Assembly (NCBI GenBank): GCA_947359465.1
Contig: OX375881.1
Span: 121,531,967-121,595,966 of the forward strand
Direction of reading: 5' to 3'
Length of the DNA stretch: 64,000 bases
DNA from: Metellina segmentata
Taxonomy: Eukaryota; Arthropoda; Arachnida; Araneae; Tetragnathidae
Below are positions 20,628 through 32,115 of the stretch, in pieces; within the stretch, counting starts at the first letter, position 1; each line of letters opens with the position of its first letter. The notes under the pieces were generated by a model. The model made no database searches. It saw only the letters and a list, made by a program, of their open reading frames with translations, and was not told where the DNA came from. The position numbers and the translations under genes were made by a program.

Positions 20628-21756
20628 CACTGCTTGCCACCGTAAATGCAACACCCTGAAGGAAGCATGCAAATAATATGAAATTTACAACATGCATTAG
20701 CGGAGGTGATATATGCAAATGATTAGAATTTCAGCGCAGACGCACATCATGCGCGCCTGTGGCGCCACTTCAAAGCGCTATTTAAGGCTTGGAGATCATC
20801 TTTTGATCAAGTATCTGAGTTCAACAGAGGAAGGATAGTGGCCTATCGAAAGTCTGGATTATCTTTCAGGGAAATCGGTAGTCGTGTTGGACGAAACCAA
20901 ACAACTGTAATACGGATATGTGATCGTTGGATGCAGGAGGGTACGACGGACCGACGTGTTCGATCGCATCTACCTCAGTGCACCACTTCACGTGATGACA
21001 GGCATATTGTGCGTATGGCAGTGACGGATCGCTCAGACACATCACGAACCATAGCACAGCACATTCAGTCTGTAACGCATCATCCAGTGTCTGCGCGTAC
21101 CATTCGACGCCGTTTACAGCAGAGTGGTCTGTCCGCAAGACGTCCATTGCTTTGTCTACCCTTGACGCAGAACCACAGATGTCTCTGCCGCCAATGGCGC
21201 GAGGAAAGAAGGATGTTGACGGCAGAATGGAATGAAATTGTTTTTACTGACCAGTCACGCTTCTGTCTGCAACACCACGAAGGTCGGATTCGAGTCTGGA
21301 GACACCGTAGAGAGAGGATGCTGAACAGCTGCGGGTATTATGGTATGGGGCGGTATTGGATATCACTCTCGCACTCCTCTAGTACGCATTGCCGGTGCTT
21401 TAAACAGCCAGCGTTACATCTCCGATGTGTTGGAGCCAATTGTCCTTCCCTACCTTCAGGGCTTGCCCACAGCCATATTTCAACAGGATAATGCGCGACC
21501 ACACGTGGCACGCATTGTCCAAGGGTTTTTAGTCAATCGCCAGATTGAATTGCTTCCCTGGCCAGCTCGCTCTCCTGATCTTTCGCCGATAGAAAACATG
21601 TGGTCCATGGTTGCTCAACGATTGACCCAGATTACATCCCCAGCTGCCACACCAGATCAACTTTGGCAACGTGTGGAAGCTGCTTGTACCCCAATAAATT
21701 TTGTTGTGATATCTCTTGTCGTTCTTGGTGTTGCAATATGGGTGACCAGCAGTGTA
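20626..21756 (+). mobile_element. Tc1-like transposon with frame-shifted transposase (family 2)
   Basis: Element 20628-21754 with TA on both sides (20626-20627, 21755-21756). The inverted termini share CACTGC and, further in, GCAACACC. It is inserted in the hAT gene between the VVTVVNY and IKTRPLKSRLF blocks. About 1.13 kb, somewhat shorter than usual for Tc1 (about 1.3-1.6 kb). Confidence 0.92.
20838..21700 (+). pseudogene. Tc1-type transposase, frame-shifted
   Basis: The first frame (20838 to about 21335) carries the paired helix-turn-helix DNA-binding region (GLSFREIGSRVGRNQTTVIRI) and the first catalytic aspartate in FTDQSRFCL. A shift near 21330 moves to a second frame with VWGGIGYHSRTPLVRI, the second aspartate in FQQDNARPH and the final acid in DLSPIENMW. 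All three catalytic positions of a DDE transposase are visible, but in two frames. The C-terminus past about 21700 does not match the family. Confidence 0.9.
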
Positions 21757-22665
21757 AATCAAAATGAGGCCCCTGAAATCAAGACTCTTTTCTTCACTTA
21801 GTAAAGACATGGGTGCAATGCATTCAGCTTTACTATTTTATTGCGAGGCAAGATGGTTATTACGTGGGAAATTCTTGCAACGTGTTTATGAATTAAGAGA
21901 AGAAATCGCCATTTTCCTGGAAGAAGAAAACAGACCGGAAGCCAAGAATTTTCGCGATGGTTTATTTGTGATGAAATTGAGCTACTTGGTTGATATATTT
22001 GAGAAATTAAATAACTTGAATCTTCTACTCCAAGATGCAAATACACATATGTTGGATACGAGTGATAAAGTTAATGCTTTTTGTAAAAAATTGGAATTGT
22101 GTAGAGCAGAAATTTAAAGCAAAGAAACCTAACAATGTTTGCAAATGTGAATGATTGTACTAAAATTTACAAGGCTGAAGAAGAACATGTAAAAGTTGTT
22201 TTCGTAACCATTGAAAATCATTTAGCCATGCCGGCAAAGAATTTTAAAAAGTATTTTCTTGCTGACGACAAACTGATAGCAAATTACGATTGGGTTAGAG
22301 ATCCATTTCATAAGACTCCCGAAGGACTCTCAATTGATGAGGAAGAAAAATTAATAGACTTCACGACAAGTGGCGAAACCAAAAGACAATTTAGTAATAA
22401 ATCACTATTTGAATTTTGGTAAGGAGTAGAGGATTATATATATATATTTTTCTGCACTAAAAACCAGGGCATTTCGCTTTCTATTACCATTTTCAACATC
22501 CTACCTTGGTGAAACTGGATTTTCAGCTGTGGCTTCTTTGAAAACAAAATATAGATCTCGGCTAAATATAGAAACAGAACTGAGAGTGGCTATTTCTAAT
22601 ATTAAGCCTTCGTTCGACAAACTTTGCTCGGTAAGACAGACCCAAGGAAGTCACTATTAATTATT
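21757..22665 (+). pseudogene. hAT transposase, C-terminal part with dimerisation domain
   Basis: Resumes the hAT frame after the Tc1: RPLKSRLFSSL, then CEARWLLRGKFLQRVYELREE, the RW block of hAT transposases, and a helical stretch to about 22117. A frame break follows. Then 22135-22422 ends SLFEFW, and another frame carries the hATC dimerisation block (FSAVASLKTKYRSRLNIETELRVAI) up to a stop near 22660. At least two frame breaks. Confidence 0.85.
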
Positions 22666-22889
22666 AAATTTGTTTTTAATTTGGTATGTTTTGATTAAGT
22701 AAGTTTAGATTTAGAAGTTGTTTTACTTTAATAAGTTAATTATTAAATAAGTCGAAATGTATTTTGTTTTCTATGTGTGTGTGTGCTTTCCTTTAAGTCA
22801 ATTAATCAATTTTTTTAAATAATATTTTCTCTTGGATATACTCGCGCCCCCCTAGGGGTTGAGAGGCTGAGAATCACTGCCGTAGTCAA

Positions 22890-24310
22890 TCATCTCGAAT
22901 TATACAATTTTCCTGGCTCTTTTTGTAACAAGCTTAATGAAATATATTTATTTGATATCCCTGTGCACATTTCGTAAAGGTATCGTTGATCAGTGCTAAG
23001 ATTCTCTAGGACAATATCTGGCAAAGTTACTTCTATCTTTTCAAAGTTTGTTAAAGGTAATTTTTCACAAGATTCTAACATTTTTCCAATTTCTCAGCTA
23101 TATCATTTTGGTCCAATCGTTTTCCCTTTTAAATGTTGCAACAAATGACGTAAAGGTAGCTGTGTAGCTCATTTGTATGTAATAAACAAATAAACCAATG
23201 CACAGGACGTCCTAAAAAGAGCTCGATGTGTCGAATGACTCCATTTTTGAAACCTGTATTTACCACTGTACCATCACAACCAACCACTTGCATATTAGAA
23301 AAATCAATATTTTACTACAAAAAAGTTAAAATACTTGTTTTAATATGTTGAGAAAAGCCAGATGTAGGAGTGACATGTCCCATATATTTTGATCCTGGTT
23401 CTCATATTAGAACGACATGTTCTGCAACGGTCTTTCTAGCATTTCTTTCACTTTCTTTAATCATAACTAAAGTTTTATACTTTCCCCCTTCAAAATATTT
23501 TCCATGCTCTGATAAAAAGGTAGTTTCCTCATTTTTCATTTTCAGGTAGCTGCAGGTCTTTGTCCTTTCTCTTCTAATTTTACTACGATATATTGGAAGA
23601 ATCATCCTTGGAAATTATTCCCATATCCTTCAAAGCAGCATTTATTAGAATTGCTGCCGATCTATCGGAAACACCAGTTCTGTCACAAGCCTAAACTAAA
23701 TTTGGAAGTTTAGTTCTCATTTGTGAAATTGAACAGTATTATAATCGAATGTGTTTATCGTGTCATTAGAATTCTTAAGCAAATTAGTACTCAAAGTAGC
23801 CCCCGTAATAGAGGGAGAGAGTATTTTGGATTGTTTTTCTTTACAATCTTTGAGCTGAACGTTTTGGCTCTCCATTTCTCTTTCTTTGCACTGCAATTTT
23901 TTCCCCAGCATTCTGCTGGTTTTAATGTCAACATTTTCAATGACCATTTTTCGAAATGTCCTTTGATCTGTTAAAAAAGCTCTTTCAGCAATAGGTAGTT
24001 TTATTTTGCAAGTACAATTGAGAAAGTCCTTACATTTACATATGCTAATATCAAATATATTTTTTTCTGCTGATTCCCTGAAGGACACAACCTTTTTCGA
24101 GAAATCTGGTTTGTCAGTACTTTTTAATAGTTTCTTATATTTCTATATGGTTTATGGTATTTTTACAGCATACATATTATTTGTTGGTTTGTTACAGTTT
24201 TCCCATAAACCTTTAAGCTCTTTAATTAAAATTGAATACACGTCAGCCATATTAGCATCATTCCAAACACGATATATACATCTACTGATCGTGTCCAAGG
24301 CATTTCGACA
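22890..24310 (-). pseudogene. Front and core of an unnamed transposase-like protein of the long-TIR element
   Basis: The minus strand shows in order: DVYSILIKELKGLW (near 24240), VVSFRESAEKN plus CKCKDFLNCTCK (near 24060), AERAFLTDQRTFRKM, ARKTVAEHVVLI, GSKYMGHVTPTSG, VVGCDGTVVNTGF with a candidate catalytic Asp, CLLHTNEL (a CxxH motif), LPDIVLENLSTDQRYLY, and finally KLYNSR-stop-LTT where relatives have SRW. From memory this is a widespread, uncharacterised arthropod and Hydra protein family. The Asp, CxxH, RW order parallels hAT transposases. Several stops and frame shifts. The hAT insertion splits it after LTT. Confidence 0.75.
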
Positions 24311-24766
24311 TATTCACAGAACCGTGTCTACTAAACAAACAAAACCCAAACAAAGCCGAACTTAAAGATTAAAATTCTGTATAAAAATATCCAAAATACG
24401 TAAAAGTAAACACTATAATACCCAACAACAAACGAAAGCAAATCAATTTGAACAAAGGACTTAGTTTTCCCCGATAGACAAGATCGATAGGGCATTTGCA
24501 GGAGCATGCACCTACTAGATGTTTACATAAAACGTGGGCGGGCAATTAATGAAACACAGTCACCCCCACTCCGTGTTATACGTACGTGTGACGTTTAACT
24601 CCATGAAATACTAGTTGTTTACCCTCTTATAAACAAGCGAAGAAAGGGAAGCGCCCATGCACCAGCACTCGTAGTTGCGAGAAACGCAATGATGAGTCTA
24701 TTGAGAAAAGTGGAGTCCCGCGTAATGGCGCTCTAAAAAATAAGTTTTTTTTTTTTTTTTTTTTAA

Positions 24767-25047
24767 ATTTAGGGATAATGTTACGTGTAAAACTTTTTTT
24801 TACAAGCAGAAAAGTTCATTTCACCCACCCATGGCTTATATATAAGATGTATTAGATTTTTTAAATGCGTTATTATTTATTTTGTGAAAAATGTGGCAAT
24901 ATTTATGAATTTCAAAGTGATTTTGGCACCTTAAGATAATAATTGATTTAGCTCATATCTTGTATTATTAATAAGCATGGTAGTCTCCAACTATTCCCAC
25001 CCTAGGCGTTTTCAAATTCCGAAATTCGTGTTTTGCGCTTCACCCTA
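24767..25047 (-). repeat. Right terminal inverted repeat of the long-TIR element
   Basis: Complement of the left repeat at 17966-18242, ending CACCCTA. A T run (24745-24764) lies at its inner edge. Confidence 0.9.
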
Positions 25048-25055
25048 CTGAGTAT

Positions 25056-25395
25056 ACCTACATGGCAGGGGAACAGTCGAGAGGAGTGCAAGCTCTCTTG
25101 ATATGGAGGGAGCCCTGAGAGGGATCCAATAGTTTGACGTATGGGCTGTTTGGAGTGCTTCCGAGAAATTACCTATGTAGTTAAATCTTGATATAAGTTC
25201 TTTTCGCGTGAAAGCCACCCCTTAATTTATTGTTAGGTTATCATGCCCCACCTTACGCTCCTTCGACACACATGTCATCTGAAGTAATGTGGTATGCATT
25301 GAACATACAATGATAATTCAAAGATTCAGAAGATATCTTCTTTATCTCACATTTGTCAATAAACAAATTATGGGACAATTGATTTAACCAAGTCA
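25056..25395. other. No recognisable feature
   Basis: No gene or transposon terminus identified between the long-TIR element and the next MITE fragment. Confidence 0.4.
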
Positions 25396-25715
25396 TTAAC
25401 CCTCCTGGTGGTTGCCTTGACGAGGTATATCGTCATTGACAAAACTATTGATGGACGAGACATATCGCTAGTATCAGAACAGTTAGCAGATCTGGATGGA
25501 CGAGATATATTGTCTTTACGAAACCATTTTGCCAATCTTATATATATAGTGGAAGAGCCATCTCGGCATTAGAAGAAAACTGCCATTTAATGATAGCGTC
25601 ATAAAAAATCTGCGACATCTTGATGGCCGAGATTCCTCGTCCTAACCAAAATTTATCAGATCTTAGTGGACGAAATACCTCGTCGTTAAATAATAATATC
25701 CGATCTTCCTCTATA
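25396..25715. mobile_element. TTAA/palindrome MITE, left end and body
   Basis: TTAA (25396-25399) then CCCTCCTGGTGGTTGCC, the clearest left terminus of the family, followed by four or five diverged copies of the GACGAGATATCTCGTC unit spaced about 60 bases apart. No matching right end is recognisable. Confidence 0.6.
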
Positions 25716-26257
25716 CTTTCATCATTTAATTTAAACATATCACACAAAATCCCCATAATCTTTGTAGAGAGCTCTATTGACCTCAAAACAAAACTAGTTC
25801 CAAAAGAAAACATTTAGTCGTGAAAGAAAAGAAAACTGAATCCTACCATATTTCTTAGAAGAAAGTGACCCAATGAGATACGTGCCTAATATTAGATACT
25901 CCTGTATCTTTACCGAACGGTGTCTCGTCATCTTCTGGAAGTGTCATGAACTATTAACTAGGGAAACTCTAGTCACTAAAACCAAGAACTTCACCATTTC
26001 AAGCCGACCCATACTTCAGTAACATTGCTTTTACGAATTTGTCTTCATTGGTCTTTAGACGCATAACGGAAGTTGTTTAGTTAATTGAAAGGTTCTACAC
26101 AAATAAGTAAGTTTTGTATTAAATAAATTATTTTATTACGCTTGTATTTCTTTGTCATTGCGAATACACACTATCATATTAAGAAAGCTTGGTGTCTCAT
26201 ATATTGGGCAATCTTTTCTTAAAACTTCGAAACCAACTAAAGAAGCTGTTTACAAAA
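25716..26257. other. No recognisable feature
   Basis: I see no gene or terminus here. Confidence 0.35.
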
Positions 26258-26476
26258 GAGGCTGGCGAATGTTAAATCTGTCGTGTCTTTACTTTGGCGT
26301 GGAGTAGCAGTTTAGAAAGTTGGGTGCCAGCTCAGGTGTTGTCCCGTCAACTGACAGTGGTTCACAATTACGTGGTGTTGTCCTCGAATCTTTCCCTTGT
26401 GGGATGGATACCGGACCGTCATCAATAGCTCGTTGTGTTGCTTCAGTACGACGTTAATTGTAATACCTACCTACCT
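26258..26476 (+). repeat. SINE, head missing
   Basis: Starts at the head-body junction (GGCTGGCGAATGTTAAATC) and runs to the tail CAGTACGACGTTAATTGTAA. The body blocks GTGCCAGCTCAGGTGTTG and GGACCGTCATCAATAGC are well preserved. Confidence 0.75.
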
Positions 26477-27719
26477 TTTCTCAAAGCAGTTGATCCAAAT
26501 AATTTTCGAAAGAATTTTTGTGCTTGTAATTATTTTCAATGTATTTTGATGAAAAATTCCCTCAACATTTCGAAACAGCTTTATTGACAGTGTTGAAAAT
26601 CAAAGCAATTAAAAAATATATCTCACCATTGGGTCACATTCACTTACTTCCCTAGTGTCTAATGAAATTAAGGTATCCAAACACGTCAAAAGTGTCATTT
26701 TTGACCAAAAATTCCAAAAATGTTTTTGATTTTATTTGATAGGGTATTTATTTCACTTTCCAAAGTATATTTGATTTTTTCATTAAATTAATTAGTTGAA
26801 GAGATATTAAGATTTTAATCAAGGCGGGAAAACCGGAAGTAAGTATGGGAAACACACGGAATGGCCATTATAAGACCAAAAACTGTCAAAATTTTAATTT
26901 AAAACTTACTTCTTTTTTTTTGCAAATATAATTTTAGAAAGATGTTTCAAATGTTTAAATAGTTGCTCCTTTATAAATAGTGTGAATATTTTTAAAAAGA
27001 AGTGAAGAACAAAAGTGTATACACAAACAGTAAAATCAAGAGAGAGAGATAGAGAGAGAGATAGAGAGATAGAGAGAGATAGAGAGATAACAAAAGATAC
27101 ACTTCAAACTATTTTTTACTCGAAATTAATATTTTTGCATCATTTCCTCACTTCAAATGTTATACACAAAACGTTATGGATGGATTCTGGTAAATTTTTA
27201 TGAACATGTTCTTTATAATGTCGTCTAGTGAATGAACTAAAATAATTATGCTAAGTTGAAAATTTTTCAACTTATGGACATTTATTTAAGAAATAGGACT
27301 GTGAAACCATCAAAAATCTTGTATTCTATTTTCGATCATTTAAAAAAATTCTAAATTTGTTTTTCAATTTTTGTTTTATTAAATATTTTTTTGATTCTAG
27401 ATTATTCCTTAGAAATATGCATGTAGTTCATTTTGTTAGCATCATTCTTTAAATGGGTTGAATAGTGTTTCATGTAGCACATTTGAAGTTTGTGACAAAT
27501 TTCCTTAATATTTGATACATAATTATCACTTTTACAAAATTATTAATACATATTTTAAATATTTATAGTCCATTATTTTTGTTTAGTAACACTAAACACA
27601 AAAATATCATTAAAAATTGTTTCTACACCACATTTAAAAAAAAAGGGTCACGAGCGTGTCCGAAGTTACCTTTATTTAAATTATCATTTGACACTAGGAA
27701 TTTCAAGGTCACCGTGACT
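26477..27719. other. AT-rich non-coding; GA microsatellite
   Basis: Contains a GAGAGATA-type run at 27039-27088 and otherwise AT-rich sequence. No gene seen. Confidence 0.45.
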
Positions 27720-27895
27720 GTGGTTTTTCCCACTGCCCTACCAAATACGAATTGTAGGTTCGATCCTTCCGTGGGTACATTCTCTCTTCGATATCACAAA
27801 GCTTTCCTTCTATATATTCTCATTACTTGACGTTGTTTGGCTCGACCTAGCCAAATATGACTCTTGAACCACCAAACCAACATCAGAAATGAAAT
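27720..27895 (+). repeat. Second SINE-like repeat family, copy 1
   Basis: Has a B-box-like GTAGGTTCGATCCTTCC and ends GCCAAATATGACTCTTGAACC. A related tail with a similar upstream segment (TTGACATTGTATG, CCAAATATGGCCTTTGGGCC) is present at 54600-54745. It shares nothing obvious with the main SINE body. Family status is an inference from two diverged copies. Confidence 0.4.
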
Positions 27896-27939
27896 ATTTG
27901 AAAATAAAAGACAAACTATTTACCTAACATATTCGAATA

Positions 27940-28000
27940 GTTTTGACGTGATATCTCGTACAAGATATGACTCGTAAACAAAGATCTGTTCATGTTTACT
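27940..28000. mobile_element. Small fragment of the TTAA/palindrome MITE family
   Basis: GACGTGATATCTCGTACAAG followed by AAGATCTGTTCATG matches the repeated unit. Confidence 0.4.
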
Positions 28001-28182
28001 CACATTGGGTTGGCGTGGAAGTTTGGAGAGTGGCGTGCCATATCAGGTGTTGCCTAGTCATCGGACCATGGTTCAAAATTACGTGGTGTTGTCTTCTGAT
28101 CTAGCCCTTAGAGGATTGATCTCGGACCGTCATCAATAGCTCCTAGTGTTGCTATAGTATGACGTTTATTAAAAATTACTAA
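28001..28182 (+). repeat. SINE, head missing
   Basis: Starts within the body at CATTGGGTTGGCGTGGAAG and runs to the tail GTATGACGTTTATTAAAAAT. Confidence 0.75.
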
Positions 28183-29639
28183 TTAACTATTGCTGGCCAC
28201 GTTTTCAGTCAGAAAATGATGTTCAGTTTTGATTTTTAAACAATTTGTGTGTCAACCCTTTTGGTGTGTTTTATGTCACCTAAAAGGAATTTTTTGTATA
28301 AAAAGATCCCTTTCTAGGAAAAAAAACAACGTTTTAGGCTTTGCGAAAAATTAAAAAAATTAATGGACATAACTTTGAAAACAAAAAATCCAAACTACCG
28401 ATTGTTCTTACTAGTACAAGGTAAGCATTTACTGTTATAAAAAAATCTATGTTTTTTTTTCTAGAAAAACTAGAGATTTTGAAGCATGGTAAAATCAAAA
28501 GAGGCAATGATATACGAAAATTTATGAGTCAAATATTCCGAGAATACCATAATCATTATAAAACGAGTGTGCCTTTGTTTGCCGCAACGCGCTTCAAAAA
28601 GCACAGCAAAATTCTCGGCAAGAACGTTTATACAAAAAAAGTTTTCAAACCAAAGAGAAATACTCAAAAATTTCCTATTTCTAGATTTAATAGAGTAGAG
28701 CTATTTTCCAGGTTCGTTCTTGATGGCCCTTCTATCCAGATCTGTGTATCCAAACTCTTTCCTATTTCAAAACTAGGTTTGCTTTTGCCTATTTACCATC
28801 ACCATGATTGCGTGCTAACCTTTCTTATACAAGACGCGGGGCAATCACGAAATTCATCCAAAACCTTCTCTTAATCCAAGAGATGAACGACAGTAATAAA
28901 AATAACACCCATCCCCTTTCATCGGTAATATCAGATGAAAACTCAGGTACTCCCGCGTTGAACGAATTGAACCGTCCAAATCCGGAAACATTGTGTAATC
29001 AGAGACACACTGTTCGGATGAACGTTTTCAGAATTCTATCACAACACTTATATTCTGTTTGGTGTGCGAATAACTTGGGCAAAAGAACATTTCTCTTTGT
29101 GAAGTCCAGATGGAGTGTGTGCCGAAAAAGATTGCCAATATTCCCGTCCGTCTCGCAAATTGCCGGAGAAAAAATAACTCTCTACGCGAGAGGAAGAATA
29201 AAAATCATACACTTTCGAACTGGAGAGCTTCTTGGCGGTGCATTCAAAATCTACCGACCAACACACTCTTCCCTCCCCCTATCTTTTTCTAAGAATTTCC
29301 ATAATCGAAATTTTCCACCTCGTCGCTTTTCAATTGGAAGATCGTTTCCCCATCCAAATGGCCTCGGTTTGATGTGAAAGCGAATGCACGTTTTTCTTAA
29401 TCAATAGGATGTTTCTTCTAATGAGAAAGAGAGAGAACGCCTGGTTGGGAAAGTGTTCGACGTTATCTTTAACTTTATTCTTCCATTTGTTTCGCGAGAC
29501 ATTAAAAACGAATTTAAGACAGGTAGGGAGTTTGTTTCTTTATTTCGATGGGGTGCAATTCGCATAAGAAGGAATATTCCCTTTACTTCTTTAGTTGAGT
29601 TGCTTATTTAAAGGTGATTTTAAAATCTATTACCGGGAA
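28183..29639. other. Open frames without recognisable product
   Basis: Frames at 28449-28874 (141 residues) and 28808-29377 (189 residues) are the longest unexplained ones in this part. They overlap each other in different frames, show no domain, signal peptide or splice signals I can defend, and have no neighbours. I leave them as uncalled. Confidence 0.4.
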
Positions 29640-29745
29640 AAGAAAAATGTATATATGGATAAAGGAAAGGTATCTTTCGAGTAAAATGTGGATAAATGAA
29701 AGGTGTACCCGAAGAACAAGAGGATAAAAGAAATTTATCTTCCAG
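29640..29745 (+). repeat. Degenerate GGATAAA minisatellite, short block
   Basis: Three units of about 35 bases built on GGATAAAGGAAAGGTATCTTTC. Related to the larger block at 31390-32048. Confidence 0.55.
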
Positions 29746-30867
29746 TCTATGCACTTGCTGACACCCCGACGGTAGTTTACGTAGATCGTGATTATCCTCT
29801 CTGATTAATTCGTGTTTATATTTTATATTATGTCATAAGTTAATTAGAAAAAAATGGCGTGAGGCGAAAATCAATTCAGCAAAAAAAAGGGCACGAAAAC
29901 AGCACATAATAACTATAATTATTAATATTTGGAACAGAATCTTTTATGGACAACCCAAAGGCAAACGTGCCTCAAAATCTGTTCATGCTCTTAGCGTCAC
30001 TGGATGTGTATGTCTGTCGTCAAAGTTGTCATTGCTATAATATCCTTGTTCAATAAATCTGTTTAAGCTTCTCAAGTACTTGTCTGATTCTACAGGACTT
30101 CAGTCGTCTAAATTTTCAAAATCTATGTATGCAACGTTATTTTTTAAAGAGGTATACGTCCATTTTTTCATACATCGATATACTTAAGGATTTTTGTTTG
30201 AATTATTTTTAAAATATTGGCAAAAGTTACTCAATTCGGATGATGTTTTTATCACTAAATACCTGTTCAATTTTATTATACAATAATAATTATTAAAATT
30301 GTTAAATAACATAAAATCTTTTTTTTTCAGAGTGGACTTATACTACTTTCAAAAATAACGACTCATGTAATAAAAGAATGTGTGTATGTGTGTATATTTT
30401 CTATACAAATCTACACTGTTTGACCCATTCACAGCACATTTGGTGCACTTATACTTCAGAACACTGCGGAAAACATAGGCTATTTCTTTCTTGTATTTCC
30501 TGAAAATTGGTACACAGGTAAATCTAAAAATGACCCTTGAAGCCCCAATTTCAAAATCTAAAGTTTGTTTTTCTGAATTAAATGGACATGTACAAGGAAA
30601 CACGTTCTACAGAGTTTGTGTTGGGAGTTTACACAGAGAAATGTCACGGTCATATTTTTGCTGTCGCTGTCATATTTTAGTTGTCACGGTCATTTTTGAA
30701 ACTCGAGAAACACCGAGTTATTCAGCTAAGTATGTAGATAAAACAAAGCGGTACCTTGAACAACACAATTTGTTTACGGGGAACGCTACCAATTTCAACG
30801 AGGTAGCTGGTGAGAAATCCTGTATCACCCATTACCAAGCCTTTCCTATTTCTAGAGACGGACGTGG
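29746..30867. other. No recognisable feature
   Basis: AT-rich. The frames at 30349-30603 and 30491-30964 run on opposite strands over the same bases, with no motif; the second also runs into the SINE. Confidence 0.4.
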
Positions 30868-31168
30868 TAATCCGGTTGGAAGCGTAACAGATTGGAAAAC
30901 GGACGGTTGCGAGTTTGATTCCAATCAAAGACTGTCGTGTTTGAAGGGGGCTGGTGCACATTAATCCTGTTGTGGCCTGAAATATACTTACGTTGGCGTA
31001 TGGTGGAAGTTTAGAGAGTGGGGTGCAAGTTCATGTGTGACCTCAACATCTGATTTTTGTTCAAAATTGTGTGTTGTCCTCGGATCTTTCCTTTCGGTTT
31101 GATCTCGAATAGTCTCCAATAGCCTATTATGTTGCTCCAGTGCAACGTTAAATGAAATAGCTACGTAT
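30868..31168 (+). repeat. tRNA-derived SINE, full length (head type B)
   Basis: Head with GTAATCCGGTTGGAAGCGTA and B box GCGAGTTTGATTCC, junction AAGGGGGCTGGTGCACATTA, full body, tail CCAGTGCAACGTTAAATGAA. Confidence 0.8.
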
Positions 31169-31389
31169 ATCGACAGCGAACTGATGTTTCAGTTCTCATT
31201 CTCAAATTCGACATCTCAATTCTTATATCGCGTTCCTATTGGTTAGTTTCAGTTCACATTTGCGAAAGAATATACTGTGTACTTTTTGTCTGCTTGTAAT
31301 GAGCTTTGTGTTTTTTTTTTGTCGTTGTAATGCGTATGCGCTATAATGTTCTTGAAATAAAAAAATTCTGATTATGTGAGCCTAAAAAG
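31169..31389. other. Spacer between SINE and minisatellite
   Basis: No feature identified. Confidence 0.35.
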
Positions 31390-32048
31390 TTATATTCGGA
31401 AGAAAAGTGGATGATAGAAATCTTCCGAGGAGAAAGAGGAAAACGGGGAAAACAACTTTACCAAAATTTGCATTAAAGAGAACTATTTGCGAAAGGATAT
31501 GTGGATAAAAGAAAAAGGTATATTTCAGAAAATTTGAAAGAACTATTATATTTAAGGAAAAATGCTAATTCGGGAAAAACACGTACATAAAAAAGGTATC
31601 GTTTGGAAAATGCCCAAAAGAGGAAGTTATTTTGCAGTGAAAATGTGTGTATGGAAAGGAAATATTTTTAGAAAATGTGAGTAAGAGAAAACATATGCCG
31701 CGGTAACATGGAATTATGAAAAGGCCATTTATTGAAAACTATTTTCTGGAGAAAATATTAACATAATAAATGTATCTTTTAAAAAAAGTTCATCAAATTA
31801 TCTTAAGGGGGTAATATGCATAAAGAAAAAGGTATATTTCAGAAAAAGGTGGGGGTATAAAAAGGTATATTTCAGAAAAAGGGGGGTAAAGAAAGGAATC
31901 TTCAAGAGAAGTTCTGGATAAAAAGGAAAAGTTATATTTCTGAGATTTTGTGTGAATGATAAATACGTTCCGGAGAATCGGTGAACAAAGGAAAAAGATA
32001 TCTTCTAGAAAATGAGGATGAATAAAAAAACCTTCCAAGTCCAATGTG
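31390..32048 (+). repeat. Degenerate minisatellite, purine-rich, about 30-base unit
   Basis: Many diverged units of the form GGATAAAAGAAAAAGGTATATTTCAGAAA. The best conserved lie at 31820-31890. The complement gives the repetitive PPFSEIYLF frame at 31793-32092, an artefact of the repeat. A 22-base A run follows at 32050-32071. Confidence 0.75.
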
Positions 32049-32115
32049 CAAAAAAAAAAAAAAAAAAAAAACGATAAAACTAACAGTAGCAAAAGTATTT
32101 GAATTCAGGTGGTGA

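Larger units (their letters stand above)
19075..22879 (+). mobile_element. hAT transposon (Charlie/ZBED type), interrupted by a Tc1
   Basis: Left end CAGGCGTTTCTCAACC; right end GGTTGAGAGGCTGAGAATCACTG. These resemble the CAGNGNTTCTCAACC termini of Charlie-type hATs. The 8-base flanks (AATTAAAC, CCGTAGTC) do not match, so one side has probably been altered since insertion. It encodes a broken ZBED-type transposase on the plus strand. It sits inside the gene of the long-TIR element. Confidence 0.85.
17958..25055 (-). mobile_element. Long-TIR DNA transposon, probably a divergent hAT lineage, with two nested insertions
   Basis: The element (17966-25047) starts TAGGGTGGAGTG and ends CACCCTA, flanked by an exact 8-bp duplication CTGAGTAT (17958-17965 and 25048-25055). 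Its terminal inverted repeats run for about 280 bp. An 8-bp target site and a TAGGG-type end are typical of hAT transposons. Without the hAT insertion at 19075-22879 it would be about 3.3 kb. On the minus strand it carries a decayed gene whose family I recognise as a widespread, unnamed animal protein. Internal stops show it is dead. Confidence 0.85.

Noticed and set aside
28449..29377. Two overlapping frames of 141 and 189 residues
   Set aside because: Different frames over the same bases, no motif, no splice context, no homology I recognise.
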